From: Bacillus spizizenii TU-B-10
GTDB lineage: Bacteria > Bacillota > Bacilli > Bacillales > Bacillaceae
NCBI RefSeq assembly: GCF_000227465.1
Contig: NC_016047.1
Coordinates: 3,886,857 to 3,950,856 of the forward strand
Length of the DNA: 64,000 nucleotides
Reading direction: 5' to 3'
A model generated the notes under the pieces. That model was not told the origin of the DNA and searched no databases. It saw only the letters and a list, made by a program, of their open reading frames with translations. Positions 56,845-64,000 of the stretch are shown here, in pieces. The translations under genes were made by a program, and so were the position numbers. Within the stretch, counting starts at the first letter, position 1. Each line of letters opens with the position of its first letter.

Positions 56845-57081
56845 ATGGATTTTAAACAAGAGGTATTAGACGTTTTAGCAGAGGTTTGTCAGGATGACAT
56901 CGTAAAGGAAAATCCTGATATTGAAATTTTTGAAGAAGGTTTGCTTGATTCTTTTGGAACAGTAGAATTGCTGCTTGCGATTGAAAACCGTTTTGATATT
57001 TTAGTGCCGATCACTGAGTTTGATCGGGATGTTTGGAATACGCCTAACAACATTGTAAATCAGCTGTCTGAGTTGAAATAA
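56845..57081 (+). CDS. dltC: D-alanyl carrier protein DltC
   Basis: The 78-residue acyl-carrier-like protein carries D-Ala on a phosphopantetheine attached to Ser36 in [13 protein letters not shown]. It is acidic and cytoplasmic. The stop shares a base with the dltD start. Preceded by AAAGGAG. Confidence 0.97.
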   Translation: MDFKQEVLDVLAEVCQDDIVKENPDIEIFEEGLLDSFGTVELLLAIENRFDILVPITEFDRDVWNTPNNIVNQLSELK

Positions 57082-58259
57082 TGAAAAAGCGTTTTTTCGG
57101 TCCAATTATTTTGGCGTTTATTCTATTCGCAGGCGCCATCGCAATTCCATCTTCATGGCTGACAGGCTTCATCACTGATAAGCAGGTGAAAGAGTCAGCA
57201 ACCGCCTTGAACCCGAGTATGTTTCAAGGGCTATATTTACAAGATCAAATGCTCAAAGATCCGGCATATCTTCCGATTTACGGGTCTTCTGAGCTTTCCC
57301 GGCTGGACGAGTTCCACCCATCTAATTATTTTCAGGTAAACAATGAGGGGTTCACGCCATACCTTGTCGGCAAAGGCGGGTCCCAGTCATTGATTCATTC
57401 CTTAAACTTCGCTGCCCATATGGATCAGCTGAAGGGCAAAAAAATCGTATTCATCGTGTCTCCGCAATGGTTTATTAAGCGCGGGTCTGATGAACAGCAT
57501 TTCGCGCCGAACTATTCTGCGCTGCAAGGGCTTGATTTGGCATTTAACGAGCAGATCGACCCTGATGTGAAAAAGAAAATGATGAAACGCATGCTGCGCT
57601 TTAAGGCCGTACAAAATGATGCGATTCTTTGCGAGCTGTATAAAGCAATCGTAAACGGCCAGACGTGGAAAGTGAACGCGCTGAAGCCGGCCGCAAAAGT
57701 ATATTACAGCATGCTCGAAAAGAAAGACCTGTATTATTCAACGACGGAATCATCCGGGCCAAAGCGTTATATCTCTCAGTCTGTAAAAGGTAAGTCATGG
57801 TCTGAATTGAATAAACTCGCAGATCAATCAGGCAAACGCCACTCCGGGTCTAACGATTTTCACATTGACAATCCTGTTTATAAAAAGCTGAAGCCGAAAG
57901 TGCCTAAGCTGAAAGGGAAAAACAAAGGAAAATCGTATGCGGTGTCACCGGAATACGGCGACTTTGAAATGATGCTTGATATCCTGAAGGATGCGGGTGC
58001 AGAGCCTATGTTTGTCACCATCCCTGTCAACGGAAAATGGTACGACTACACTGGCTTCCCGAAAAAAGGCCGCACTGCTTATTACAAAAAAGTAAATAAG
58101 CAGATTAGAGCGAAGGGCTTCCAGGTTGCTGATTTTTCAGGACATGAATATGACCCGTATTTCATGAAAGATACCATCCACATCGGCTGGAAAGGCTGGG
58201 TGTATGTCGATAAAGCAATTGACGAGTTTTATAAAACCGGAAAAGTGACGTCATCCTGA
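57081..58259 (+). CDS. dltD: DltD, D-alanyl-lipoteichoic acid synthesis protein
   Basis: The 392-residue protein has one N-terminal membrane anchor and an extracytoplasmic SGNH-like domain. The nucleophile Ser lies in PIYGSSELSRLDEFHP (about 70), with the Asp/His pair expected in the C-terminal DTIHIGWKGW (about 365). It transfers or edits D-Ala on LTA outside the cell. It overlaps dltC by one base. Confidence 0.95.
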   Translation: MKKRFFGPIILAFILFAGAIAIPSSWLTGFITDKQVKESATALNPSMFQGLYLQDQMLKDPAYLPIYGSSELSRLDEFHPSNYFQVNNEGFTPYLVGKGGSQSLIHSLNFAAHMDQLKGKKIVFIVSPQWFIKRGSDEQHFAPNYSALQGLDLAFNEQIDPDVKKKMMKRMLRFKAVQNDAILCELYKAIVNGQTWKVNALKPAAKVYYSMLEKKDLYYSTTESSGPKRYISQSVKGKSWSELNKLADQSGKRHSGSNDFHIDNPVYKKLKPKVPKLKGKNKGKSYAVSPEYGDFEMMLDILKDAGAEPMFVTIPVNGKWYDYTGFPKKGRTAYYKKVNKQIRAKGFQVADFSGHEYDPYFMKDTIHIGWKGWVYVDKAIDEFYKTGKVTSS

Positions 58260-58346
58260 GCATCTCATAGGACGCGGCTGCATATTTCCTGCTAAGATTT
58301 GAAATAGTAAAGGAATCACAGCCAACTAGTAAGAGGTGGTACATCA

Positions 58347-59105
58347 ATGAAGATGACAGGCAATACGGTTTTAATCACAGGGGGGTCCGCTGGCATCGGG
58401 CTTGAACTGGCCAAGCGCCTGCTGGAACTTGGCAATGAAGTTATCATTTGCGGACGCAGCGAAGCGCGTCTTACAGAAGCGAAGCAGCAGCTCCCAAACA
58501 TCTATACAAAGCAATGTGATGTTGCAGACCGTTCGCAGCGGGAAGCATTGTATGAATGGGCTTTAAAGGAATTTCCGAACCTGAATGTTCTCGTCAACAA
58601 CGCTGGCATTCAAAAGGAAATTGACTTCAAAAAAGGGACGGAAGAGCTTTTTGTGGACGGAGATGAAATTGAACTTAATTTTCAAGCGCCTGTCCATTTA
58701 TCAGCCCTTTTCACGCCTCATTTGATGAAGCAGCCCGAGGCAGCAATCGTTCAGGTCACATCCGGGCTTGCATTTAACCCGTTAGCTGTTTATCCGGTGT
58801 ACTGCGCAACGAAAGCGGCGCTTCACTCGTTCTCGCTTACGCTGAGACACCAGCTCCGCGACACGAGCGTGGAAGTGATTGAAATGGCACCGCCTATGGT
58901 TGACACGGGCTTAAACCAAAAATCACGCGATAAACAAGGCCTGACGTACCGCGGCATTTCAGCTGAAGAATATGTTCAGTATTTCTTGGACGGCTTGAAG
59001 GAAGGCAAACAAGAGATTACAAATGAACGTGTTGAAGGTCTTCGAAATGCCACTCGGGCCGATTATGACAGAGTGTTCGAGCAAATGAACACGCAGGAGA
59101 ATTAA
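58347..59105 (+). CDS. dltE: DltE, SDR-family oxidoreductase
   Basis: The 252-residue short-chain dehydrogenase has the cofactor motif ITGGSAGIGLELAKRL (about 10-25), NNAGIQKE (about 85) and the catalytic YPVYCATKAAL (Tyr/Lys, about 150). It is the last gene of the operon, after an 87-base gap. It is not needed for D-alanylation in B. subtilis. Its substrate is unknown. Confidence 0.94.
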   Translation: MKMTGNTVLITGGSAGIGLELAKRLLELGNEVIICGRSEARLTEAKQQLPNIYTKQCDVADRSQREALYEWALKEFPNLNVLVNNAGIQKEIDFKKGTEELFVDGDEIELNFQAPVHLSALFTPHLMKQPEAAIVQVTSGLAFNPLAVYPVYCATKAALHSFSLTLRHQLRDTSVEVIEMAPPMVDTGLNQKSRDKQGLTYRGISAEEYVQYFLDGLKEGKQEITNERVEGLRNATRADYDRVFEQMNTQEN

Positions 59106-59246
59106 TTTCTCCTGCTTTTTTCTTATGAATTTCTTACAAATTTGAGCAAACCTATTGCGAATATTTGTTGAAGGTATACAATAGAATATAAATTATTTTC
59201 AAATAAGTTTGATAATATAAACAATTTAACAGCAGGGAGATTGACC

Positions 59247-60338
59247 ATGACTAAACAAACGATTCGCGTTGAATTGACATCAACAAAAAAACCAAAACCA
59301 GATCCAAATCAGCTTTCGTTCGGGAGAGTGTTTACAGACCACATGTTTGTAATGGACTATGCGGCGGATAAAGGATGGTACGATCCAAGAATCATTCCTT
59401 ACCAACCCATTCCAATGGACCCGGCCGCAATGGTCTATCACTACGGCCAAACCGTGTTTGAAGGGTTAAAGGCCTACGTGTCAGAGGATGACCATGTCCT
59501 GCTTTTTAGACCGGAAAAAAATATGGAGCGTCTGAATCAATCAAACGACCGCCTCTGCATCCCGCAAATTGATGAAGAACAGGTTCTGGAAGGCTTAAAA
59601 CAACTTGTCGCGATCGATAAAGACTGGATTCCGAATGCGGAGGGCACGTCCCTTTATATCCGTCCGTTCATCATCGCAACCGAGCCTTTCCTCGGTGTTG
59701 CGGCATCTCATACGTATAAGCTCTTTATCATTCTTTCTCCGGTCGGCTCTTATTACAAAGAAGGCATCAAGCCGGTCAAAATCGCTGTTGAAAGTGAATT
59801 TGTCCGTGCGGTAAAAGGCGGAACGGGAAATGCCAAAACCGCAGGGAACTATGCTTCAAGCTTAAAAGCTCAGCAGGTAGCCGAAGAGAAAGGATTTTCT
59901 CAAGTACTCTGGCTGGACGGCATTGAGAAGAAATACATCGAAGAAGTCGGAAGCATGAACATCTTCTTCAAAATCAACGGTGAAATCGTAACGCCGATGC
60001 TGAACGGAAGCATACTGGAAGGCATTACGCGCAATTCAGTCATCGCCTTGCTTAAGCATTGGGGCCTTCAAGTTTCAGAACGGAAAATTGCGATCGATGA
60101 GGTCATCCAAGCCCATAAAGACGGCATCCTGGAAGAAGCCTTCGGAACTGGTACAGCAGCTGTTATTTCCCCAGTCGGCGAGCTGATCTGGCAGGATGAA
60201 ACACTTTCGATCAACAACGGTGAAACAGGTGAAATCGCCAAAAAACTATATGACACGATTACAGGCATTCAAAAAGGCGCTGTCGCAGACGAATTCGGAT
60301 GGACGACCGAAGTTGCAGCGCTGACTGAAAGCAAATAA
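59247..60338 (+). CDS. ilvK: Branched-chain amino acid aminotransferase YwaA (IlvK)
   Basis: The 363-residue fold-type IV PLP enzyme interconverts branched-chain amino acids and 2-oxo acids. Marks are the FEGLKAY segment, the PLP Lys in [18 protein letters not shown] (about 195-210), [10 protein letters not shown] and [12 protein letters not shown] (about 255). ATG 59247 follows CAGGGAG. TTG 59241 is an alternative start. It is one of two such enzymes in B. subtilis. Terminator at 60344-60374. Confidence 0.95.
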   Translation: MTKQTIRVELTSTKKPKPDPNQLSFGRVFTDHMFVMDYAADKGWYDPRIIPYQPIPMDPAAMVYHYGQTVFEGLKAYVSEDDHVLLFRPEKNMERLNQSNDRLCIPQIDEEQVLEGLKQLVAIDKDWIPNAEGTSLYIRPFIIATEPFLGVAASHTYKLFIILSPVGSYYKEGIKPVKIAVESEFVRAVKGGTGNAKTAGNYASSLKAQQVAEEKGFSQVLWLDGIEKKYIEEVGSMNIFFKINGEIVTPMLNGSILEGITRNSVIALLKHWGLQVSERKIAIDEVIQAHKDGILEEAFGTGTAAVISPVGELIWQDETLSINNGETGEIAKKLYDTITGIQKGAVADEFGWTTEVAALTESK

Positions 60339-60343
60339 GTAAG

Positions 60344-60374
60344 AAAAAAGCCGGCCTTCAATGGCCGGCTTTTT
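60344..60374. terminator. Bidirectional terminator between ywaA and licH
   Basis: AAAGCCGGCC-TTCAAT-GGCCGGCTTTTTT with a perfect stem lies between the converging genes. Confidence 0.93.
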
Positions 60375-61703
60375 TTACGCTTCAATTTTGTTAAAGAACT
60401 GCGGCAGATACGCTTTGTGCGCCTCCAGCATTTCGTCTAAAATCTGTTTAGCCACAGTGTCGGACGGAACGAGCGGGTTAATCGTCATGGCGAGGAGCGC
60501 TGTTTGGTAGTCGCCTGTGACCGCCGCTTCTGCCGCGACACGTTCAAAGGATTTGATTTGCTGAACGAGGCCCCGGACAGACACCGGCAAGTCGCCGACA
60601 GCAATTGGCTGAGGGCCGTTTTTCGTCATCACGCAGTTCACTTCAACCGCGGAATCGTCTGGAATGCTGGCGATTGCCCCGTTATTCATCGTGTTCACCG
60701 GCTGAATGTCGTGTTTATCATTGTAAATAGAGCTGATTAAATTACACGCTGCATCGCTGTAATACGCACCGCCCCGTTTTTCCAGCTGCGGCGGTTTGAT
60801 CGCAAGGTTCGGATCTTTATAGAGCTCGAACAGTTCTTTTTCAACCTTCTGCACAACTTCAGCGCGGGTGCCCTCCGTTTGTGATGCTTCCAGTTCGTGC
60901 TCCAGCATCTCTTTTGTTTTGAAATAGTAACGGTGGTAGCCGCAAGGGATGATATCGAGTGCTTTTAAAAATTCCGGCTCCCACTCTGCGCCTGAGATGT
61001 TTTTCATCGTCATCGCGTTTTTCGGGTCACCCATCGCTTCGATGACTTGATCCTTCACACTTACGCCATCCAAGAAAACATCCAGCCCGAACACCATATG
61101 ATTCAGTCCGGCGAATTGGACTTCTACGCGGTCCACATCTACATCAAGCGCTTTGGCTACGCCCATTTTGATGCCGATCGGAACGTTACAGAGACCGACG
61201 ACTTTCTTCAGGTTGGAGTAGCGAAGCAAAGCTTCTGTCACCATGCCGGCAGGGTTTGTGAAGTTAACGAGCCACGCGTTCGGGCAGAGTTCTTCAATGT
61301 CCTTTGCAATCTCCAGGATAACTGGAATCGTGCGCAATCCTTTAAACAGGCCTCCCGGGCCGTTCGTTTCTTGGCCGATGACGCCGTATTTTAATGGGAT
61401 GCGCTCATCCTTGGCTCTTGCCTGCAGAAGCCCGACACGGAACTGAGTCGTGACAAAGTCTGCGTCTTTTAGCGCTTTTCTCCGGTCGAGCGTAAGGTGA
61501 ATATCGATCGGGACGCCGGCTTTTTCAACCATCCGTTTGGCGAGCGTGCCGACAATATTCAGCTTTTCTTCGCCCTCAGGGATATCGACGAGCCATAATT
61601 CACGGACAGGCAGCTCATCATACCGTTTAATCAACCCTTCCACTAACTCGGGCGTATAACTTGAACCTCCGCCAATCGTTACAATCTTTAATCCTTTTGT
61701 CAT
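60375..61703 (-). CDS. licH: 6-phospho-beta-glucosidase (glycoside hydrolase family 4)
   Basis: The 442-residue NAD+ and metal-dependent enzyme splits phosphorylated beta-glucosides imported by LicBCA. Marks are the NAD-binding [17 protein letters not shown] start, the [11 protein letters not shown] segment (about 150), the metal Cys in GLCNVPIG (about 170), and the metal His in [10 protein letters not shown] (about 200). Its start overlaps the licA stop (ATGA). It is last in licB-licC-licA-licH. Confidence 0.96.
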   Translation of the reverse strand: MTKGLKIVTIGGGSSYTPELVEGLIKRYDELPVRELWLVDIPEGEEKLNIVGTLAKRMVEKAGVPIDIHLTLDRRKALKDADFVTTQFRVGLLQARAKDERIPLKYGVIGQETNGPGGLFKGLRTIPVILEIAKDIEELCPNAWLVNFTNPAGMVTEALLRYSNLKKVVGLCNVPIGIKMGVAKALDVDVDRVEVQFAGLNHMVFGLDVFLDGVSVKDQVIEAMGDPKNAMTMKNISGAEWEPEFLKALDIIPCGYHRYYFKTKEMLEHELEASQTEGTRAEVVQKVEKELFELYKDPNLAIKPPQLEKRGGAYYSDAACNLISSIYNDKHDIQPVNTMNNGAIASIPDDSAVEVNCVMTKNGPQPIAVGDLPVSVRGLVQQIKSFERVAAEAAVTGDYQTALLAMTINPLVPSDTVAKQILDEMLEAHKAYLPQFFNKIEA

Positions 61704-62032
61704 ATGCTTGCTCCCCTTTGCTCGGTGATTTTTTCATATAACTCAATGATCTCCGCCGCCAGATCCTTCACTGTCATTGCATTCATTAAATGATCCTGTG
61801 CATGCACCATCAGAAGCGTCATTTCTGTTTTTTCTCCGCCAGCTTCATTTTGGATCAGCTCTGTCTGATAATGATGGGCTTTTGATAATTCTTCTGCCGC
61901 GTCTTGAAGCTTTTTCCGCGCTTCTTCTGCGTCACCGCTTTTGGCAGCGGCAATGGCCTCCATTGCGGAGCTCCTTCCGTTTCCTCCGTGAAGGATAATT
62001 TGAAAAATGATTTGCTCCATTTTTTCATTCAC
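61700..62032 (-). CDS. licA: Lichenan PTS EIIA component
   Basis: The 110-residue lactose/cellobiose-type EIIA has the phosphorylated His77 in [14 protein letters not shown]. Helical throughout. GTG 62032 follows AAAGGAAG at about 9 bases. The longer frame from 62041 starts inside that site. It relays phosphate from HPr to LicB. Confidence 0.94.
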   Translation of the reverse strand: MNEKMEQIIFQIILHGGNGRSSAMEAIAAAKSGDAEEARKKLQDAAEELSKAHHYQTELIQNEAGGEKTEMTLLMVHAQDHLMNAMTVKDLAAEIIELYEKITEQRGASI

Positions 62033-62050
62033 GCGATTCACTTCCTTTCT

Positions 62051-63409
62051 CTACAAAGCCGCTTCTTTGTCATCTGATGCTGCAGGCGTTTGGACCAGTT
62101 CCAAATCGTTTTCTTCTTTCAGCTTCTGTTTATCCCACATTCTGAAGAACGGATAGTAGACAACAAAGGATACGGCGATATTAATGGCTTGCATGACCGC
62201 GCCTGAAACTTTCCCCCCTGTCGCCAAATAGCCTGAAAAGATTGGCGGCATGGTCCACGGCACTGCGATCCCCGCCGGTTTGGCGACAAGGCCGGTACTC
62301 ATTCCGATGTAAGTGAGTGTCAGTGTGATAAGCGGCGTGATGATAAACGGAAGTAAAAGCATCGGGTTCATGACGATCGGCATTCCGAAAATAATCGGTT
62401 CGTTAATATTGAAGATGGCCGGGCCGATCGCAAGCTTCCCGAGCTGCTTCATTTGTTTGCTTCGGGCGCGCAGGAACATCGTGACAACCAGCGCCAATGT
62501 GGCGCCGCTTCCGCCGATATTGACCCAGATATCGAAAAATTGCTGGGTGAAAATCTTAGGAAGCTCCTCACCGGCTTGGAATGCGATCCGGTTGGCATCC
62601 ATTGCGCCATACCAAATCGGTGCCATGACGCCGCCGACAATGTTGGCGCCGTGAAGGCCGCAGGCCCATAAAAGCATTTTCACGGCTTCTGCGACAAGGC
62701 TTCCCCCGAGGCTTCCTCCCAGAATGGAAAGCGGGGTTCCCAGTAAAACGCTTACAATATTATGAAGGCTTTCAAACGGCGTCGCTTCAACTATCAGCCG
62801 GGCTGCCCAAATCAGAAAGATGACGGCAAAGCCGGGGATTAACGCGACAAATGACTTGCTGACTGCCGGCGGAACACCATCCGGCATTTTGAAGACCAAA
62901 TTGCGCTGGATAATGAGACGGTAAATCTCTGTTGACACCATCGCGATAATCATAGCGACAAACAGGCCTTTGCTTCCCATCAGCGAGAGCGGAATTCCGC
63001 CGCCGACCATAATCTCTTTCGTCGAACCATCAGGCGTGAACGGCACTTGATAAGGTGTTGCTAACAAAAATGCCGCAAGTGAAATGGCTCCAGCCGACAA
63101 GGCATCAACGCCGTATTTCTCGGCGAGCCGGTAGGCGATGCCGAACGCGGCGACCAAACCCATAATTTCAAAGGTGGCGTCAACTGGATAGGCCAGCTTT
63201 TCAGACCAGGAGCTGCCAAACGTTTTTGCCATAAACTCAGCGTATCCCGGGATCGGGAGGTTGCCGATGATGAGGAAAAAGGAACCGATGATAATCAGCG
63301 GCATCGTGAGGATGATACCGTCACGCAACGCCTGCAAATGACGCTGCCCCGCAATTCTTCCCGCTATAGGCATGACCTTTTCTTCTAAGATCTGATTGAC
63401 TTTATTCAC
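62051..63409 (-). CDS. licC: Lichenan PTS EIIC permease
   Basis: The 452-residue protein has about ten membrane helices of the cellobiose/lichenan EIIC family. It closely resembles YwbA at 40167 along its whole length (AGRIAGQRHLQALRDGIILTM start, NINEPIIFGMPIVMNPML, about 330). It imports beta-glucan oligosaccharides. It is in one operon with licB before and licA after. Confidence 0.96.
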   Translation of the reverse strand: MNKVNQILEEKVMPIAGRIAGQRHLQALRDGIILTMPLIIIGSFFLIIGNLPIPGYAEFMAKTFGSSWSEKLAYPVDATFEIMGLVAAFGIAYRLAEKYGVDALSAGAISLAAFLLATPYQVPFTPDGSTKEIMVGGGIPLSLMGSKGLFVAMIIAMVSTEIYRLIIQRNLVFKMPDGVPPAVSKSFVALIPGFAVIFLIWAARLIVEATPFESLHNIVSVLLGTPLSILGGSLGGSLVAEAVKMLLWACGLHGANIVGGVMAPIWYGAMDANRIAFQAGEELPKIFTQQFFDIWVNIGGSGATLALVVTMFLRARSKQMKQLGKLAIGPAIFNINEPIIFGMPIVMNPMLLLPFIITPLITLTLTYIGMSTGLVAKPAGIAVPWTMPPIFSGYLATGGKVSGAVMQAINIAVSFVVYYPFFRMWDKQKLKEENDLELVQTPAASDDKEAAL

Positions 63410-63424
63410 ATAGCCCGCCCCTCT

Positions 63425-63733
63425 CTATGACACATGTCCAAGCTGTTCAGCTGATTTCAGCACTTCCGCCCCGTTGCATGTGCCATAATGGACGGTATTA
63501 ATGACGTCTACTGGTACCCCCTTTGACTCTCCTAATTTTTTCAGCTGCGGAAGCATATAACGTACTTGCGGGCCGAGAAGCAATACATCCGCTTTATCAA
63601 TATGACTTTGTACAGAATCGCCTGAAACTGCCCAAATGGTATAGTCTTTTCCTTGTTCCTGCGCACTTTTTTCCATCTTGCTCACCAATAAGCTAGTAGA
63701 CATGCCTGCTGCACATACGAGTAATATATTCAT
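63425..63733 (-). CDS. licB: Lichenan PTS EIIB component
   Basis: The 102-residue lactose/cellobiose-type EIIB has the phosphorylated Cys7 in [14 protein letters not shown]. It accepts phosphate from LicA and passes it to the incoming sugar through LicC. It is first in the operon, behind a GGGGG ribosome site and the promoter region with the cre at 63796. Confidence 0.95.
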   Translation of the reverse strand: MNILLVCAAGMSTSLLVSKMEKSAQEQGKDYTIWAVSGDSVQSHIDKADVLLLGPQVRYMLPQLKKLGESKGVPVDVINTVHYGTCNGAEVLKSAEQLGHVS

Positions 63734-63795
63734 GTAAAAGACCCCCTAGAGTTTGATCAATTTTGTAATGTCCTGCTGTTGATATCATCATATTA

Positions 63796-63809
63796 TGAAA
63801 TCGCTTTCA
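63796..63809. promoter_or_regulatory. cre site (CcpA) upstream of licBCAH
   Basis: TGAAATCGCTTTCA matches TGWAANCGNTNWCA at every position, 62 bases upstream of licB, indicating catabolite repression of the operon. LicR should activate the same promoter. Confidence 0.9.
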
Positions 63810-63861
63810 TAAACACTCAAGGTTTTTCCGCAGGAAACGGAAAAAAGGTATATACAGGCTG

Positions 63862-64000
63862 TCAGCTCAGCATTTTTTGGTCAAACACGTCCGAAAGCTC
63901 TTGATACGAACGGCATTTGATCAGCTGGTTCACCGCTGCCGGGTCATCCAAAATGCTGCCAAGCAGTTTATACATGCTTTGCAAATCCGCTTTGTTCTCC
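63862..64000 (-). CDS. licR: 3' end of the lic operon activator LicR
   Basis: Only the last 45 codons are in the window. The translation ends in KADLQSMYKLLGSILDDPAA and then CRSYQELSDVFDQKMLS before the stop at 63862. This fits the C-terminal EIIA-like domain of the PRD-containing activator LicR, expected here by gene order. The body of the protein lies outside. Confidence 0.8.
   Translation of the reverse strand, partial: ENKADLQSMYKLLGSILDDPAAVNQLIKCRSYQELSDVFDQKMLS

Overview
The window is chromosomal DNA of a Bacillus subtilis-group bacterium. Its gene content and order match the stretch of the B. subtilis chromosome running from ywdF through sacPA, vpr, qox, gal, efe, ywb, epr, sacXY, tyrZ, dlt and ywaA to licBCAH. 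Proteins such as SlrA, GspA, Vpr and DltA are close to what I remember of strain 168 but carry scattered substitutions. I therefore take it to be a related strain or sister species (spizizenii/inaquosorum/vallismortis-like), not 168 itself. No rRNA, tRNA, CRISPR array, insertion sequence or prophage is visible.

Layout. 1-1.9 kb: a minus-strand PadR/HAAS membrane-protein cluster and a truncated glycosyltransferase. 2-8.4 kb: pdxK, the sucrose operon sacP-sacA-ywdA behind a RAT/terminator switch, the nitrite/formate channel ywcJ behind an Fnr box, and the antiterminator sacT. 8.4-11.4 kb: a DnaA-box cluster and the secreted protease vpr. 11.4-16.4 kb: ywcH, nfrA, rodA, an Eis-like acetyltransferase that looks additional to 168, and ywcE. 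16.4-25.6 kb: the cytochrome aa3 quinol oxidase operon qoxABCD, ywzA, galKT, the ywcC-ywcD repressor/membrane pair and the biofilm switch gene slrA. 26-36.2 kb: acetate-type symporter ywcBA, ywbO, the Fur-boxed iron operon efeUOB, ywbI-thiM-thiE, and the CidAB/LrgAB-type pair ywbHG. 36.3-41.5 kb: a broken MFS gene (ywbF), ywbE, ywbD, ywbC, ywbB and the orphan PTS permease ywbA with a perfect cre. 41.7-47.3 kb: protease epr, sucrose sensor operon sacXY with a RAT and a distant terminator, and SigB-type gspA. 47.4-53.5 kb: ywaF, ywaE, T-box-controlled tyrZ, aminopeptidase ywaD, alarmone synthetase ywaC and menA. 54-64 kb: dltXABCDE for D-alanylation of teichoic acids, branched-chain aminotransferase ywaA, and the lichenan operon licB-licC-licA-licH with the 3' end of licR.

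The genes form several interlocking circuits. SacX/SacY and SacP/SacT are paralogous sucrose sensor/antiterminator pairs acting on RAT leaders. LicBCA and YwbA are oligo-beta-glucoside PTS parts under CcpA-type sites. Vpr, Epr and YwaD are exported peptidases. qox, dlt, menA and rodA serve the envelope and respiration.

Most of the window is ordinary core genome. The items most worth a second look are the ywbF lesion (homopolymer frameshift plus a probable internal deletion), the acetyltransferase between rodA and ywcE, the DnaA-box cluster, the paired ACATA-N7-TA(T/G)GT sites flanking the PadR cluster, and unassigned dyads upstream of ywbO and in the slrA-ywcB gap. I did not find a convincing wholly new multi-gene system.
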